A DNA stretch of 64,000 nt from Benincasa hispida (taxonomy: Eukaryota > Streptophyta > Magnoliopsida > Cucurbitales > Cucurbitaceae): assembly GCF_009727055.1 (NCBI RefSeq), contig NC_052354.1, positions 47,378,263 through 47,442,262 of the forward strand, in the 5' to 3' direction. Each line of letters starts with the position of its first letter. Position 1 is the stretch's first letter. Positions 34,451 through 45,715 of this stretch are shown piece after piece. Both the position numbers and the translations under genes were made by a program. The notes under the pieces are model-generated. The model was given only the letters and a program-made list of their open reading frames with translations. It searched no databases and had not been told where the DNA came from.

Positions 34451-36359
34451 CCAAAAACTTAGACCTTGTTTGGAAATCATTTTTTTAAAAAAATCAATAT
34501 TATTTCAAAGTTCAAATTTATTTATTTGTTATCTACTTTTTACTAATGGTTTAAAAAACCAAGCCAAATTTTGAGAACTAAAAAAGATAGCTTTCAAAAA
34601 GTTATTTTTATTTTTGTAGTTTAGATAAGAATTCAATCATTATATATAAAAAAATATGTAGATTGTAAAAAAATGTAGATATTATAGACTTCCTATTTTA
34701 ATTTTTAAAAAAATATATTTTTAATTTTTGAATTAGCTTTATAAGTCGACTGGACTTGGGGTATGTGACCAGCAAAAACTTTGCCCATATCATGTCGACA
34801 GGAGGTGAATCATGAGATAGACAATAATTCTAAAGACAGTGTCATATTCATCCTCGGAATATATATATATATATATTTAAAGAAAAACTTGTAAAATAAT
34901 AATAGTCAAATTACAGCTTTTTTCTGGTCTAAAGCATGCATTGACTGAAGTATGCCATATTTCTAAATTTTTTATTTTATACTTGGTAGGTCATAAAATT
35001 ACAGTTTTGTAATTAGTAGATATTGGATAGTATTCGACACTTTTAAACTAACATATCTAGGAACAAAATAATTGTGTCTTTATAGATTTATAGATACTCG
35101 GAGATTTATTACGCACAAAAATCAGTAGTTCATGGATTTATTATAAATTTTTTAAAATTCATGGACCTATGAAACACAATTTTGATAGTTATTTAAGCTT
35201 TATACTTTATTATAATAATAGAAGATTGACCAAATACAACTTTTTTTCGTCACTGCATTGCTAGCATGTCAAAGAATAAGTTAAATTTTACCGAAATTGA
35301 TTTAATAATAATTATAATTTTCATGAATAAAAAAATATGTGAATGTATATTAACAAATTTATAGTAAAAATGTTAATAGATAACAATTTTTTTTTTTTAA
35401 TGCACAATAAACTAACAGTGAGATTAAATTTAAGATTTATTGAATGTACAGATATTAAAATTTGACAGTTAAAATTAAATAGATTTTAAAATACATGAAC
35501 AAAAATAATATTTTTACCAAAGAGAAATCATTTCATTTGTTCAAAAATTAAAATGGCAAGTTATTATTTAAATAAATAAACAAATAAAAAGGTTAAACAA
35601 CTTTTTGGTTTTTTGTTTAATTTCAGTCCATGTATTTTCAATTATCTAATTTTGGTGCTTGCACTTTAATAAACTAAAAATTTAGTCCACAAAGTCAGTT
35701 TATTGATGATTTTTTTTTTAAAAAAATTGCTATTTGTTAATATTTTATTGTAAGTTAAAATATATTCAAATTTATATTTCTTTGCATGACACTTATTACT
35801 GTTTAACTAATTTTGATAAAAATTAATTGTAAGAGACTAAATTAAAGATTTATTAAAAATAAGAGAATTAAAATTGGAGAGTTGAACGTATAAAGACTAA
35901 TGTTCTGTTTTGTGGCCATTTCGTTTTTTTGTTTTGATTTTTGAAAATTATATCTATGTCCTCTAATTTCTTATAATGATTTGCATATGTAATGATTTGC
36001 ATATGTCTTAAGTACAATGGTTGAATTTTTAGTCAAATTCTAAAAAAAAAAAATTTTTTTAAATTTTAATTTAATTTTTTTTTTTTTTTTAATATTTAAA
36101 AAAAAAAAAAAAAATTTTTTTAAATTTTTTTTTTAGTTTTCAAAATTTAACTTGATTTTTTAAATTATTAGTAAAATAAATAATAAATGAAAAAATTTAA
36201 GGACGGAAGTAATTTCTGTAGCTTAATTTTAAAAAATAAAAATAAAAAAATTAAATAGTTCTCGTAAAGGACCTAAAATTAAATTTAACAATCTTCAAAA
36301 TAAAGGGATAAAAAGGTAATTTAACCGTAGAAATTACTTTGTTTTAAATATATTTCTGA
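34451..36359. other. AT-rich sequence with MITE-like and hairpin tracts
   Basis: No gene seen. 34,465-34,640 and 35,895-36,190 have GTTTGG or GTTTTGTGGCCATTT starts like PIF/Harbinger MITEs, but the right ends are unclear. A (TA)n run is at about 34,860-34,876. A-tract/T-tract blocks at 36,045-36,135 form a long AT-only hairpin. AATGATTTGCATATGT is tandemly doubled at about 35,976-36,006. Confidence 0.45.
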
Positions 36360-36830
36360 AAACATTAGGATTAATAATGATGATATGGTAGATTAGGGAG
36401 TGGGTGGGCACCAGTAACGACAGTACAAAAACGGCGGAGGAGTGTGGGAGAGAGATAGATAGAGGGACACGTGGCGAAATATGAGGGGGTCGATGAATTA
36501 AAGGAGCAAGGGAACATGGCGACAAAAGAAAGGGGAAGTGCAGACCGTACAAGAAATGTTCATACAATTCTATACGGTCACTTTTTTTGTAAGGCCACAA
36601 TTCGTCTGGTTCTTATCCATTAAAATGTGGCCGTACACGTATCATTTTGTCGTCTTCCTTCGCTACACGACCTTATCTTAAAAACTTACCGTACACCTTA
36701 CCTCTTACTATCTGCCACGTGTTTTCCAATCCCTCTTCCTGGAGATTCCCATTTCTATCTCGGATTTTTTTCCACTGATAATTATAAATTTTGAGCACAA
36801 CTGTGAAAACAAAACAAGAAACTTTAAAGC
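36360..36830. promoter_or_regulatory. GC-richer, G-box-containing island without a gene
   Basis: Stands out from AT-rich surroundings. Contains CACGTGGC (36,468-36,475) and GCCACGTG (36,714-36,721), an inverted pair GACCGTA (36,543-36,549) and TACGGTC (36,573-36,579), and further CCGTACA copies near 36,633 and 36,690. It looks like a promoter/5' leader, but no convincing open frame follows on either side. A 5.3-kb Copia element begins only about 125 bp to the right. Confidence 0.4.
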
Positions 36831-36954
36831 TAGGTAATTCTAATTCTTTGATTAAAATAGAGTAAATTCTAAAACATTTGTATGTTTTAGTTGTATCTAT
36901 AATTTTAGATCTGAAGTTTTAAAATGCATAATTATATTAAATAAATATAAAAAT

Positions 36955-37232
36955 AGTTGAAGATGGAAGGTTGCTGGGAATTTTTCGAGTCTTTTGACTT
37001 CCTTTTTCTTTTGTATTTGTATTTAATGAATGAATAAATGCTACAACCCTATTTCCTCTATACAAAGCTTGCCCTAGTTTGTTACAATAGTAATAATACA
37101 AGGAATGAGAATAATACACATGGCATTACTTGATAGGTGAATGGCAAAACCAATTCTTAATTAAATTGTGACTCACCTCCCTCTTCTTCCACCTTTGCTT
37201 TCCCTTTTCCATTTCTAATTTCTTCTCTAACA
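36955..37232 (-). repeat. Element J 3' LTR
   Basis: On the minus strand it begins TGTTAGAGAAGAAATTAG and ends CCATCTTCAACT. A purine tract, GAGGAGGGA (37,241-37,233 minus), lies immediately before it and is the polypurine tract. Confidence 0.93.
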
Positions 37233-37439
37233 TCCCTCCTCAAACTGAAGGGCACTTCAAGTACTCCTAGTTTGGTTCGTAATGTAAGTGTGTGTTGTTG
37301 AATGGCTATGTGAGGCAGCCAGCAAGTTGGTCGGCCGATGATACATAGAGAATATTGATATTTCCTTTTAGAACATGGTCTCTGATGAAGTGAAGATCAA
37401 TTTCGATATGTTTGGTTCGAGAATGAAACACCGGATTTG

Positions 37440-38668
37440 CAGCTAAGGCTCATGCTCCTAGATTGTCACACCATATGGTTGGTTTAGTGTTTGACTGTAA
37501 CCCAATCTCACCTAGTAGTTGTTGAAGCCAGAGGAACTCAGAAGTGGCATGAGCAAGTATCAGCATCCGAGTAGGCAGATATATGTAGATTCGGGCTTGG
37601 TTGAAAGTAGAGTCCATAGTGTTTTGTGCCACTGATATATCAAAGTACCCGTTTTGCTGCCTACCAATGGATATCAGTTAGAGTTTGAAGGAATTGACTT
37701 AGTTGGTTGACAACATACATGATGTTTGGCCGTGTATGCGTTAAGTACTGAAGGGCTTCGATAGTGCTGTGATATATAAACGGTTTAGAGAGAGGCTGTT
37801 CATCAGCCTTGGACAATTTCCTTTCTTGGACTATTGGCGAGAGCACCGGTTTCATATCAAACATATGAAGTTTATGTAGTGAGTCATCTACATATTTCGA
37901 CTGATTTATCAGTAGGCCCGAGTCAAGATAGTGTACTTGAATTCCCAGAAAGTACCGAAGTTGGCCCAAGTCTTTCAGTGCAAAGTGTATGTCAAGTGTC
38001 TGTACGAGTTATTCTGTGAGTTTAGTGTTATTACCTGTGACAATGACATCGTCAACATAGACAAGGAGATATATGACCGAGCCTTCCTTGCAATAAATGA
38101 ACAGAGATGTATCGGATCTTAACTGATAGAATCCCCATTTCGTGAGAACTAAGCTAAGGGTTGTATTCCAGGCTTGTGGTGCTTGTTTCAGACCATAAAT
38201 TGCTTTTTCCAGCTTCCAGACGTGATTTAGGTAATGAATGCTGACATACCCTGGTGGTTGGCTCATATACACTTCTTTAGTTAGTCTTCCATTTAAGAAT
38301 GCATTGTTGAAGTCAAGCTGCCTCAGCGTTCAATCGTGTGACATAGCAGCACTGATGACTACTTGGATCATTGAGGACTTCACCACTGGGCTGAAGGTTT
38401 CAAAGAAGTCAACTCCATGATGCTGATGAAAGCCCTTTTTTACTAGTCGGGCCTTATACCACTACATTGTGCCATCCATGTTCCGCTTGAGTCGAAATAT
38501 CCATTTGTTCCCAACAATATTATGAGATGGAGATGGAGGAACTAGTGTCCAGGTCTTATTTCTCATTAGCGCCGTGTATTCTTTTCCATCGCTTTTTGCC
38601 ATTGAGGGTCGCTAGTGCTGCTGTAATTATGGTGGGATTTGTTTGAGACCAATTTGTGGCTTTGCTCG
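37440..38668 (-). pseudogene. Element J: reverse transcriptase and RNase H (broken)
   Basis: From 38,600 down on the minus strand: TALMRNKTWTLVPPSP, NKWIFRLKRN, YKARLV, a block equivalent to the usual VDFFETFSPV, FNNAFLNG, then an open stretch (38,272-38,009) with VWKLEKAIYGLKQAPQAWN and the intact active site LLVYVDDVIVTGN. The next open stretch (37,969-37,661) has GQLRYFLGIQVHYLDSGLLINQSKYVDDSL and HTRPNIMYVVNQLSQF. RNase H is represented by LILAHATSEFLWLQQLLGEIG and WCDNLGA (37,560-37,450). Domain order and motifs are standard Copia. Stops and frame changes between blocks break the frame. Confidence 0.92.
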
Positions 38669-39560
38669 TTATCTAGGATTTTGATTTAAAAATGCTAGTT
38701 TTGCTTGGGTGATCGTTGGATGAGTCGGAGCAGGTGAGGGGCGAGTGGTGATGGTGGGCTGTGATGGGCTGGGAGAGGTTGAGATAGTAGTAGGATGTGA
38801 TATGTGTGGTAGAGTTGGACTGATATGTCCTTCAGACAAGGTTTGAGGCAAGGTCTCCGATGGGATTTGGTGAGATGCATATCGTGGTGAGGATGTGTGG
38901 TTTGTGGAGTGTAAAGTATGGTCTAGTTGGTAGGCTAGCTTTGCTTGAAGGAGGGACGGTGTCTGAGGCAGGGTATTGAGTATTGATTGAAGGCTCGAGT
39001 TTAGTGACTTATTGAGAGGAGTAGGTATGGGAGGGGTTGTCACCTGGACGATCGTGTTGGACGATGGCATGTCCATGATCAATGGACTCACTGCGATCAT
39101 TTTGTCTTTGTCGCAATCGGTCTACACGATGAGAACTGGGCGATCACTTTGTCTTTTGTCTGTGCGATCGTTCTATACAATGGGTGCTGAACGATCGTAT
39201 TGTCTATCGGCTGGACGATTATTCTAAACGATGTAGATTAAATGATCTTATTATCTGGTCTGAGCGGTCGTTCTGAACGATGGGCGCTGAGCGATCGTAT
39301 CGTCTGGCATCTGGGCGATCGTTCTAAACGATGGGGACTAAACGATCGCATTGTCTGTCTTCTGGGCGATCGTTATCAGTGATCGTGTTGTTTCAGCGAT
39401 TGTGGTGTCTTTTGTATGGTCTGTCGTCTGGGCAATCATGCTAAACGATGGTTGTTTAGTGATCGTTGGACCTGTCTTCTGGGCGATTGTGGTGCACGAC
39501 TGTGTTGCAAACAGAAATCCCCTTTCATTAAACTTAACATGTTTGCTTGTATAAATCCGG
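38669..39560 (-). pseudogene. Element J: integrase-RT linker with Ser/Thr/Pro and repeats
   Basis: The variable region between integrase and reverse transcriptase. The minus strand at 39,100-38,669 encodes a low-complexity stretch rich in S, T and P (for example TISTSPSPSQPTITTRPSP). 39,560-39,340 encodes iterated TIAQ-type units. It probably has no fixed fold. The section 39,043-39,500 is a minisatellite listed separately. Frame is kept in part only. Confidence 0.75.
39043..39500 (-). repeat. 51-bp minisatellite in the element J linker
   Basis: Best units start TCTGGGCGATCGTTCTAAAC and recur from about 39,159 at 51 bp, 49, 51, 51, then 66 and 51 bp. Degenerate units precede them. Because 51 is 17 codons, most units keep frame, giving repeated TIAQ(K/T)TD-like peptides. 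Each unit carries ACGATCG or CTAAACGAT motifs like those in the T-family LTRs. Confidence 0.85.
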
Positions 39561-39578
39561 CCTGATAGACTGAGGCAT

Positions 39579-40900
39579 CTATACCCTCTGTGATACGAGC
39601 TGGGACCAATATATAAACATTTCTTCGAGTGTAATTGGAATTTTTTTACTGTGATATGGCCGTAGGTATGGGTAGCAGGCACACCCGAATGTCTTGAGAT
39701 TAAGAAAATCAAGATTAGAGCCAAATATTATGGTGACGGGTGATTTATCTTGCAATACTGTGGTAGACATGCCACTAATGAGATAGACAGCTGTGGAGAA
39801 CGCCTCCCACCAAAAGGTCAGGGGCATGGATGTCTGTGCAAGAAGCATAAGCCCAGTTTCTATGATATGTCGATGCTTGCACTTGACTCTGCCATTTTGT
39901 GCAGAGGTATGGGGACAAGACTTTCGTACTAAAATGCCTTTGGACTCACAGAGATGGTGTATTTTTCCACACTCTCTCCCATTATCTGATTGTAGTTTCT
40001 TTATTTCGGAATTGAATTGGGTTTGTATTAGTTGTATAAAGTGTTGGAATGCTGCCAATATTTCACTTTTCTGTTTCAGAGGGTATAGCCACACATATCT
40101 GCTATGATCATCCAAGAATGATATGTAATATTTGTAACCATCAGTAGATTCGATAGGAGTAGGTCCCCATACATTAGTATGTATTAATTCAAACTTACTA
40201 GAAGCCTGAGATTGAGAGTTAGGAAATGGTAAGGCACATAACTTTCCCAATTGACATGAATGACAAAATTCATTTCCTTCATTTGATTTAACTAGCAATT
40301 TACATTCTCTAATAACATAATCTAGAGTTTTTACTGATGGATGTCCTAGTCTTCTATGCCAAATAATTATTGATTCAACTACATTGATCCTAACTACTGA
40401 TAGAATTAAGGCAGTCGACTTGTTATTTTTGTACAAAGCAGATCCTCGGCTCTTGGTATTCTTTTGTAGCACATCAGCCCCTTGTAGTCTGTATAACCCT
40501 CTATCAAGCTCCCCTTTCAGTAGTGTTTTGCCTGTATCCTTGTCCTTAATTACATAACAATCGGTGTGAAATTCAACAACCACAACATTATCATGAGCTA
40601 ACTTTGATATACTAATCAGATTCTTTGCTATGTTAGGCACACATAGGACATCATTCAAAATAAATTCATTCCTTCCATCAGATAAGCAAGATTGACCAGT
40701 GTGAGACATGTGTAATTGTTCACCATTACCTACAGTGATCAGTTCATTACCTCCATACTCTGTTGGATTGTTGAGGTTGTCATAGTCTGGAGTGACATGG
40801 TTGGTAGCCCCACTGTCAATATACCAATTCGGATCTGCTAATGTCTCTGGTATGGCTATGAAGTGGTTGAAGGGTTGGGCTGACGTGAATAGGGCAGTAG
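39579..40900 (-). pseudogene. Element J: protease and integrase
   Basis: On the minus strand from 40,830: WYIDSGATNHVTP, an intact aspartic protease motif, then an open stretch 40,709-39,579. This has the LCVPNIAKNLISISKL block, the zinc-binding pre-integrase domain WHRRLGHPSVKTL..CHSCQLGK, and the integrase core. In the core the first catalytic Asp is Asn (IHTNVWGP), the second is present (LQSDNGREC), and the position of the catalytic Glu is Lys (NGRVKCKHRH). Two of three catalytic residues are therefore lost. Integrase would insert the cDNA into chromosomes. After HHIETGLMLL-like sequence the frame continues with WWEAFSTAVYLI, then degrades near 39,600. Confidence 0.93.
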
Positions 40901-40959
40901 TGTTATTATTGGGGCCGACTGACCCATGATTTCCTCTGCCTTGTCCAGTACTCTATGAG

Positions 40960-41966
40960 TATTATTTGTCAAACCGATGATAACATACTAGGCTGAGTGA
41001 CCATACTTCCCACAAACTTGACATGGTCGATTTGAATTGTTGTTTCGACCTCTTCCTCGACCACGACCACCTCCTTGTCCATTAAATGGATTATGATTGG
41101 TGTTACTGCCTTTGAAGTTATTCCCCTACTGTTGATTTCCATTGAATGAAGGATTGAAGTGTGGCTTTCCTCCATTTGTATTCCTATTAAATGCTACATT
41201 GACAGAAGGTTGTTGTGCAAAGGAACTATGTATTTTGATAGAATTTTGGTGCTCCAGTTATTTTTCATAGGATAACAATTTAGATTGCATATCTAACCAA
41301 GAAATAGCTAGTTTACCTTGGATGCCTACGACAACAGGGTTGTATTCTTCATCAAGACCAAGAAGAACTTGTGAGATGAGGGCTCTTGTCGAGACAGGGC
41401 TGCCTGCCTGTGCAAGGTTGTCGAAGTGCATCTTCATCAATTTGAGGTACTCATTCATTTTCTGGCCACCTTTTCTTGTCTGTTGGAATAGCTGTCTTAA
41501 ATAGTCTTTTTCAGCTCGTGATTGAACACCGAATAGTTCCTGAATAGCTTTTCACAGCTCATTGGCATTCTCATATCCCATGAGTTGCACCGCTACATCT
41601 AGTACCATTGAGTTGTAAAGCCATCCCAACAAAAGTTGATCGACTGCAAGCCAAGCTTAATATTGCGGATTGAGTGATCGTTCCATTAATGAACTTACTA
41701 TGTCATCGCTTGCCACTTAAGAGTTAGATGTTGCTTCAGAGGTGGTTGGGATGAACATCGGCGGGCAGGGTATCTGACCTGAAAGTTGTCCTTCGAGCTT
41801 GTAGCTTTGGAGGATCGGCAGTGCAAAAGTCTTCCATAGCATGAAATTCCTGCGTTCGAGTTTCGTGGTGGTGAGTTGATTCAAAAGTTGGTTGAGAGGT
41901 GGTGTGGTGAACTTTACCGGTTCAACGGAGGAGCAGTTTCCAGAGAATGCGGTGTCGGCTATATTG
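40960..41966 (-). pseudogene. Element J: gag (capsid and zinc knuckle)
   Basis: The capsid region (UBN2-type gag) is clearest at 41,458-41,258: EYLKLMKMHFDNLAQAGSP, ALISQVLLGLDEEYNPVV and WLDMQSKLLSYE. A Gly/Arg-rich tract at about 41,075-41,030 is followed by the zinc knuckle RPCQVCGKYGHSA (about 41,030-40,990) with a stop or frameshift just after the His. Gag forms the particle and the knuckle binds RNA. Upstream capsid sequence to 41,966 has stops. Confidence 0.85.
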
Positions 41967-41979
41967 GGCTCTGATACTA
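41967..41979 (-). other. Element J primer-binding site
   Basis: Minus strand TAGTATCAGAGCC directly after the LTR end CAACT. One base differs from the initiator-Met site TGGTATCAGAGCC. Confidence 0.85.
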
Positions 41980-42258
41980 AGTTGAAGATGGAAGGTTGCT
42001 GGGAATTTTTCGAGTCCTTTGGACTTCCTTTTTATTTTGTATTTGTATTCAATGAATGAATAAATGTTACATCCCTATTTCCTTTATACAAAGCTTGCCC
42101 TAGTTTGTTACAATAGTAATAATACACGGAATGAGAATAATACACATGGCACTACTTGATAGGTGAATGGAAAAACCAATTCTTAACTAAATAGTGACTC
42201 ACTTTCCTCTTCTTCCACTTTTGCTTTCCCTTTTCCATTTCTAATTTCTTCTCTAACA
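41980..42258 (-). repeat. Element J 5' LTR
   Basis: Partner of 36,955-37,232, with the same ends. Followed on the plus strand by the AAAAT target duplication. Confidence 0.93.
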
Positions 42259-42310
42259 AAAATATTTATAAATACAATATCTCATGCTCTAAGAACAATT
42301 CATTTTTAAA

Positions 42311-42727
42311 ATTTAAGATGGGTGTTCTATAATGTATTATACATAATATAATATTATAAAATAATAATTTTATATTATAAAAATTAGAAAATAGATGCCT
42401 AAATGCTTAGTATCCTAAAATGGCCAATGTCACTCTTCCATCAAGCCAAGTGTCAAGCTACAATTATCCCATGTGTTTAATGCCAAAGCACCATTAGTGT
42501 CATGAAATGCCACATCCTAATTGCCCATTACCTATACATACTTGTATGGATATTGTAGTGACACATATTTTTGGTGAGAAAAATCAAAGTGGTGGAGAAC
42601 TTCATAATTCTATATTTTCAATTTTTGTTATTTTGTTATTTTATTATATTTGTTTATATTATTATATTATAATTTTTCAATATTCGTGTTTCCGTTGTGC
42701 CTCGTTTTGCTCATCAATTTTACAATA
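42311..42727 (+). mobile_element. Copia element K, probable 5' LTR
   Basis: Lies just upstream of an ACGTTATCAACACGAGC junction (42,728-42,744), a sequence often found right after the LTR in one group of plant Copia elements. The start is placed at a TGTTCTATAATG, which is a guess. No second LTR is present to check it. 42,259-42,310 is AT-rich flank. Confidence 0.45.
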
Positions 42728-44001
42728 CGTTATCAACACGAGCTTATGTCAATTTCCCTGCTAAAGATAGGCCCTAAAGATATGTTGATTTCCTCCTTTT
42801 CGTTATAATTAATAAATTATATATTGTTTTGCATGTTTGGTGTGTGTGTGTGTGTGTATATATATATATTAAATTTCTAATATAAATGCAATGTTTTGTA
42901 ATAGTCTTATCATGACAAATCTTACAAAATTAGAATTTTAGCATTTGATATTAATGGTGATAATTATTTTTCATGAGTACATGATGCCGAAATACACCTA
43001 GATGCCATAAAGATATGGTCATTCGAAAACAATTATTCTTCCTAAAGTTCATTATGAATTGATGTCCTTAATGCTCCAAGATTTTAAATCAGTAAGTGGT
43101 TACAACTTCACATTACTTAAAATCAGCTTTAAATTGCAAAGTTACGAATAAAATATGTTAGAGAAAATATTTTTTGCATTTTGTGTCTCAAATATGCTCT
43201 TGCAGTAGCGCTATCGAGAGAAATATTTTAAAAAATATCATGAAGTCATCTCATGTCTTCTCATGACTGAACAAAATAACGACTTATTGATTAAAAAAAA
43301 ATCATGAATCTCAGGCAACTAAAGCAACAACATTCCCTGAACTAAATGTTGTGAATTTTAATAATCGTGGATGAAAAATCATGAATCTCTATCAATCGGA
43401 ACAATACCATTCTCTGAAGTGAATGTTGTGAATTTTAATAATTGTGATCGAGGTCGTGGTCGTGATCGTGGTCAATCGTGACTGTACCAAATGAAGAAAT
43501 AAACATTCTTTTATGTGGTCGTTATAATCATCCAAATTTCAAGAAAACCACATGAAATGATGATTATAAAGAAAAAGCTCCACAAGATAAGAATTCAAGA
43601 AAAATGAAAAATGTGGAAACAATATTTGCATAGTAAGATAAAGATATATTTAACCCATATAATATGACAAATTTGGATGTGACAGACTTTTTCGAATCTC
43701 CTGAAGAAAAAATTGGCACAATTGATAGAATAATAAATGAATTATCATGTGATGCTTGATCTCTAGGAAAATTAATAATTAGATCATCACCAGCTAAAGT
43801 AGGAACTGAATCACCTACATTTTTCAGAACGAATTCATGGTGATATATGTGAACCCATTAACCCACCAAGTGAATCGTTTAGATATTTTATAGTATTAAT
43901 AGATGCATTCGGTAGATAGTCACACGTATGCTTAGTATCAAGTCGAAACCTTGCATTTGCAAAATTACTAATTTTCTGATTATACAATTAAAACCATTCG
44001 C
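42728..44001 (+). pseudogene. Copia element K: gag to integrase start (broken)
   Basis: Recognisable pieces in order: FDINGDNYFS..VHDAEIHLDA (about 42,950), gag helices with many stops, an Arg/Gly-rich tract (43,440-43,475), RYNHPNFKKTT near 43,525 where a zinc knuckle is expected, NLDVTDFFESPEEKIG (about 43,670-43,720), and then the integrase start with PFRYFMVLIDASTRWSHVC-like sequence (43,880-43,935, with stops) and LAFAKLL. The frame runs to TIR at 43,990-44,001, where a MITE is inserted. Heavily decayed. Confidence 0.78.
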
Positions 44002-44522
44002 TAGGGGCGTACATGGGTTGGGTTGGGGGATTTTTGGGATCAAATCGAAACTTCGGGTTGGTCGAGTTGGCTACCCAAATTGGGTCTCCAACCCAACCCA
44101 ACCCTGGGTTGGGTTGTCGGGTTATTTATTATTTTTTCCTTTTTTAATACATTTTTTTATTAACTTAAATACTTAAATTTATCTACAACATATACTAATA
44201 ACTAAAATTTCATAAAACTCAAATGTTAAATATCAAAATCCAAGATACCTATTACAAACTTCAAGCAAACACCGTAAAAATATGTATGAGTTATAATATT
44301 TATAAGTTATAATGTATATGTATATATATAACAATATTAAAAATTTTGGTTGGATTGGGTCAACTCGAAATTTTAAAAGTGTAACTTGAACCTAACCCGA
44401 CTCGAAAAATATAACAAATTCAACCCAACCCAACCCAAAATTAAACTAAACCGACCCAACCCTTATAATTTGGGTTGGGTAGTTTGGGTTGTTTGGGTTG
44501 TCGGGTCATTTGAACACCCCTA
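44002..44522. mobile_element. Non-autonomous hAT element (521 bp) in element K integrase
   Basis: Ends TAGGGGCGTACATGGG and, inward from the right, TAGGGGTGTTCAAATG. Flanks CCATTCGC (43,994-44,001) and CAATTTGT (44,523-44,530) match at 5 of 8. The host frame T-I-R-L predicts an original CCATTCGT, which both flanks approach, so the 8-bp target duplication is credible. Subterminal GGGTTGGGTT and AACCCAACCC tracts are prominent. No transposase. Confidence 0.87.
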
Positions 44523-45715
44523 CAATTTGTCTTGATAATGCTGGTGAATTTACATCCCAAGCCATTTATAAAATGTTTGCAATTAATTGCTAGACCATTG
44601 CTTATGAAAGCTAAGTTTCCTACATCTATATGGGGTCATGCTATATTGCATGCTGCGTCACTTGTACGCATTAGGCCAGTATCTTATCATAAGTACTCGC
44701 CATTACAATTAGCTTATGGCCATGAGTCAACCATCTGAAAATTTTTGGATGAGCAATATATGTTTCAATTTCTCCACCAGAACGTACCAAGATGGGTCCT
44801 TAAAGGAGGTTAGAAATATATGTCAGATTTGATTCCACAACATTTATTAAATATCTTCAACCCTTGGCGAGTGATGTATTTACTGCACAATTTGTTGGCT
44901 GTTATTTTAATGAGACAAAATTTCCAACATTAGGAGGAAATAAAAAGTTTGAAAAAGAAGTTTCATGGAATGTATCATTATGGTCTCATTTAGATCCTCG
45001 TATAGATCACTGTGAACTTGAAGTTCAGAAAATAATTCATTTACAAAATATAGCAAGTTAATTACCAAATGCATTTATAGATGCTAAGAAAGTAACTAAG
45101 TCATATATACCAATTGCAAATGCTCCACTAAATGCAACAAGTTGTCACTAATGAGTCTGGGATATGCTAGAAGCGCGATAGAATATTCGAGTCCGAAGAT
45201 AAAAATCCTCAAAAAAGAAGTAGTCAACAATCAAAATGACTCAGTTAAGAATTTGGATATTCTAAAAGAAATCCTAAATAGGAGTACTCATAAGGATATG
45301 AAGCATATAAAGATAATAATGAGATCTTGATAAATTATGTCATGACATGAAAAGGATGAAACTATATAAATTGACAATATTTTTGCATACAATGTTACTC
45401 ACGATATTATTTATGAAAGTAAGTATGAAATATGTCGACATTGAAAGGTTGACTTATTGGAAAGAAACAATCCAATAGAAATCAACTCATATATGAAATC
45501 GTGAGGATTAGTAGTCTAGACATGAGAGAATGCCAAACGTGTTATACAAGTGGAGTATTTGTAAGAAAAAAAAAAAAAGAATGAGGCCACATTATATAAC
45601 ATGAGACAAATTCCACAATAGTTCTCGCAAAGAATTGGTATTGATTATGAGGAGGCATAGTCTCTCCTCTGGTGGATACAATACCATTAGAACATACATC
45701 TTATGGATGTAATTG
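44523..45715 (+). pseudogene. Copia element K: integrase end, linker, RT start (broken)
   Basis: Resumes with RLDNAGEFTSQAIYKMF (44,528 on), then an open part with RPLLMKAKFPTSIWGHAILHAASLVRIRP and SPLQLAYGHEST. After a stop come PPERTKMGP, LASDVFTAQFVGCYFNETKFPTLGGNKK and WNVSLWSHLDPRIDHCELEVQKIIHLQNIA. The linker follows, then decayed reverse transcriptase with GIDYEE-like sequence near 45,635. It stops at about 45,715 against an LTR fragment. Confidence 0.87.

Larger units (their letters stand above)
36955..42258 (-). mobile_element. Copia element J, complete ends, minus strand
   Basis: Two 278-279-bp LTRs bound a 4.7-kb interior with all Copia domains in the order gag, protease, integrase, reverse transcriptase, RNase H. 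Perfect 5-bp target duplication AAAAT at 36,950-36,954 and 42,259-42,263. By eye the LTRs differ at about 14 substitutions and one indel, roughly 95% identity. Frameshifts, stops and lost integrase residues show it can no longer move by itself. Confidence 0.95.

Noticed and set aside
36334..36600. Minus-strand 88-codon frame in the G-box island
   Set aside because: No family motif, low-complexity Pro/Ser/His-rich content and no plausible start context. It is more likely chance coding in GC-richer promoter-like DNA.
39012..39227. Plus-strand frame over the minisatellite
   Set aside because: Antisense shadow of the element J linker. The integrase and RT frames on both sides are on the minus strand.
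43994..44530. Interstitial telomere repeat
   Set aside because: The unit is GGGTT/TTGGG, not TTTAGGG, and it lies inside a bounded hAT-like element.
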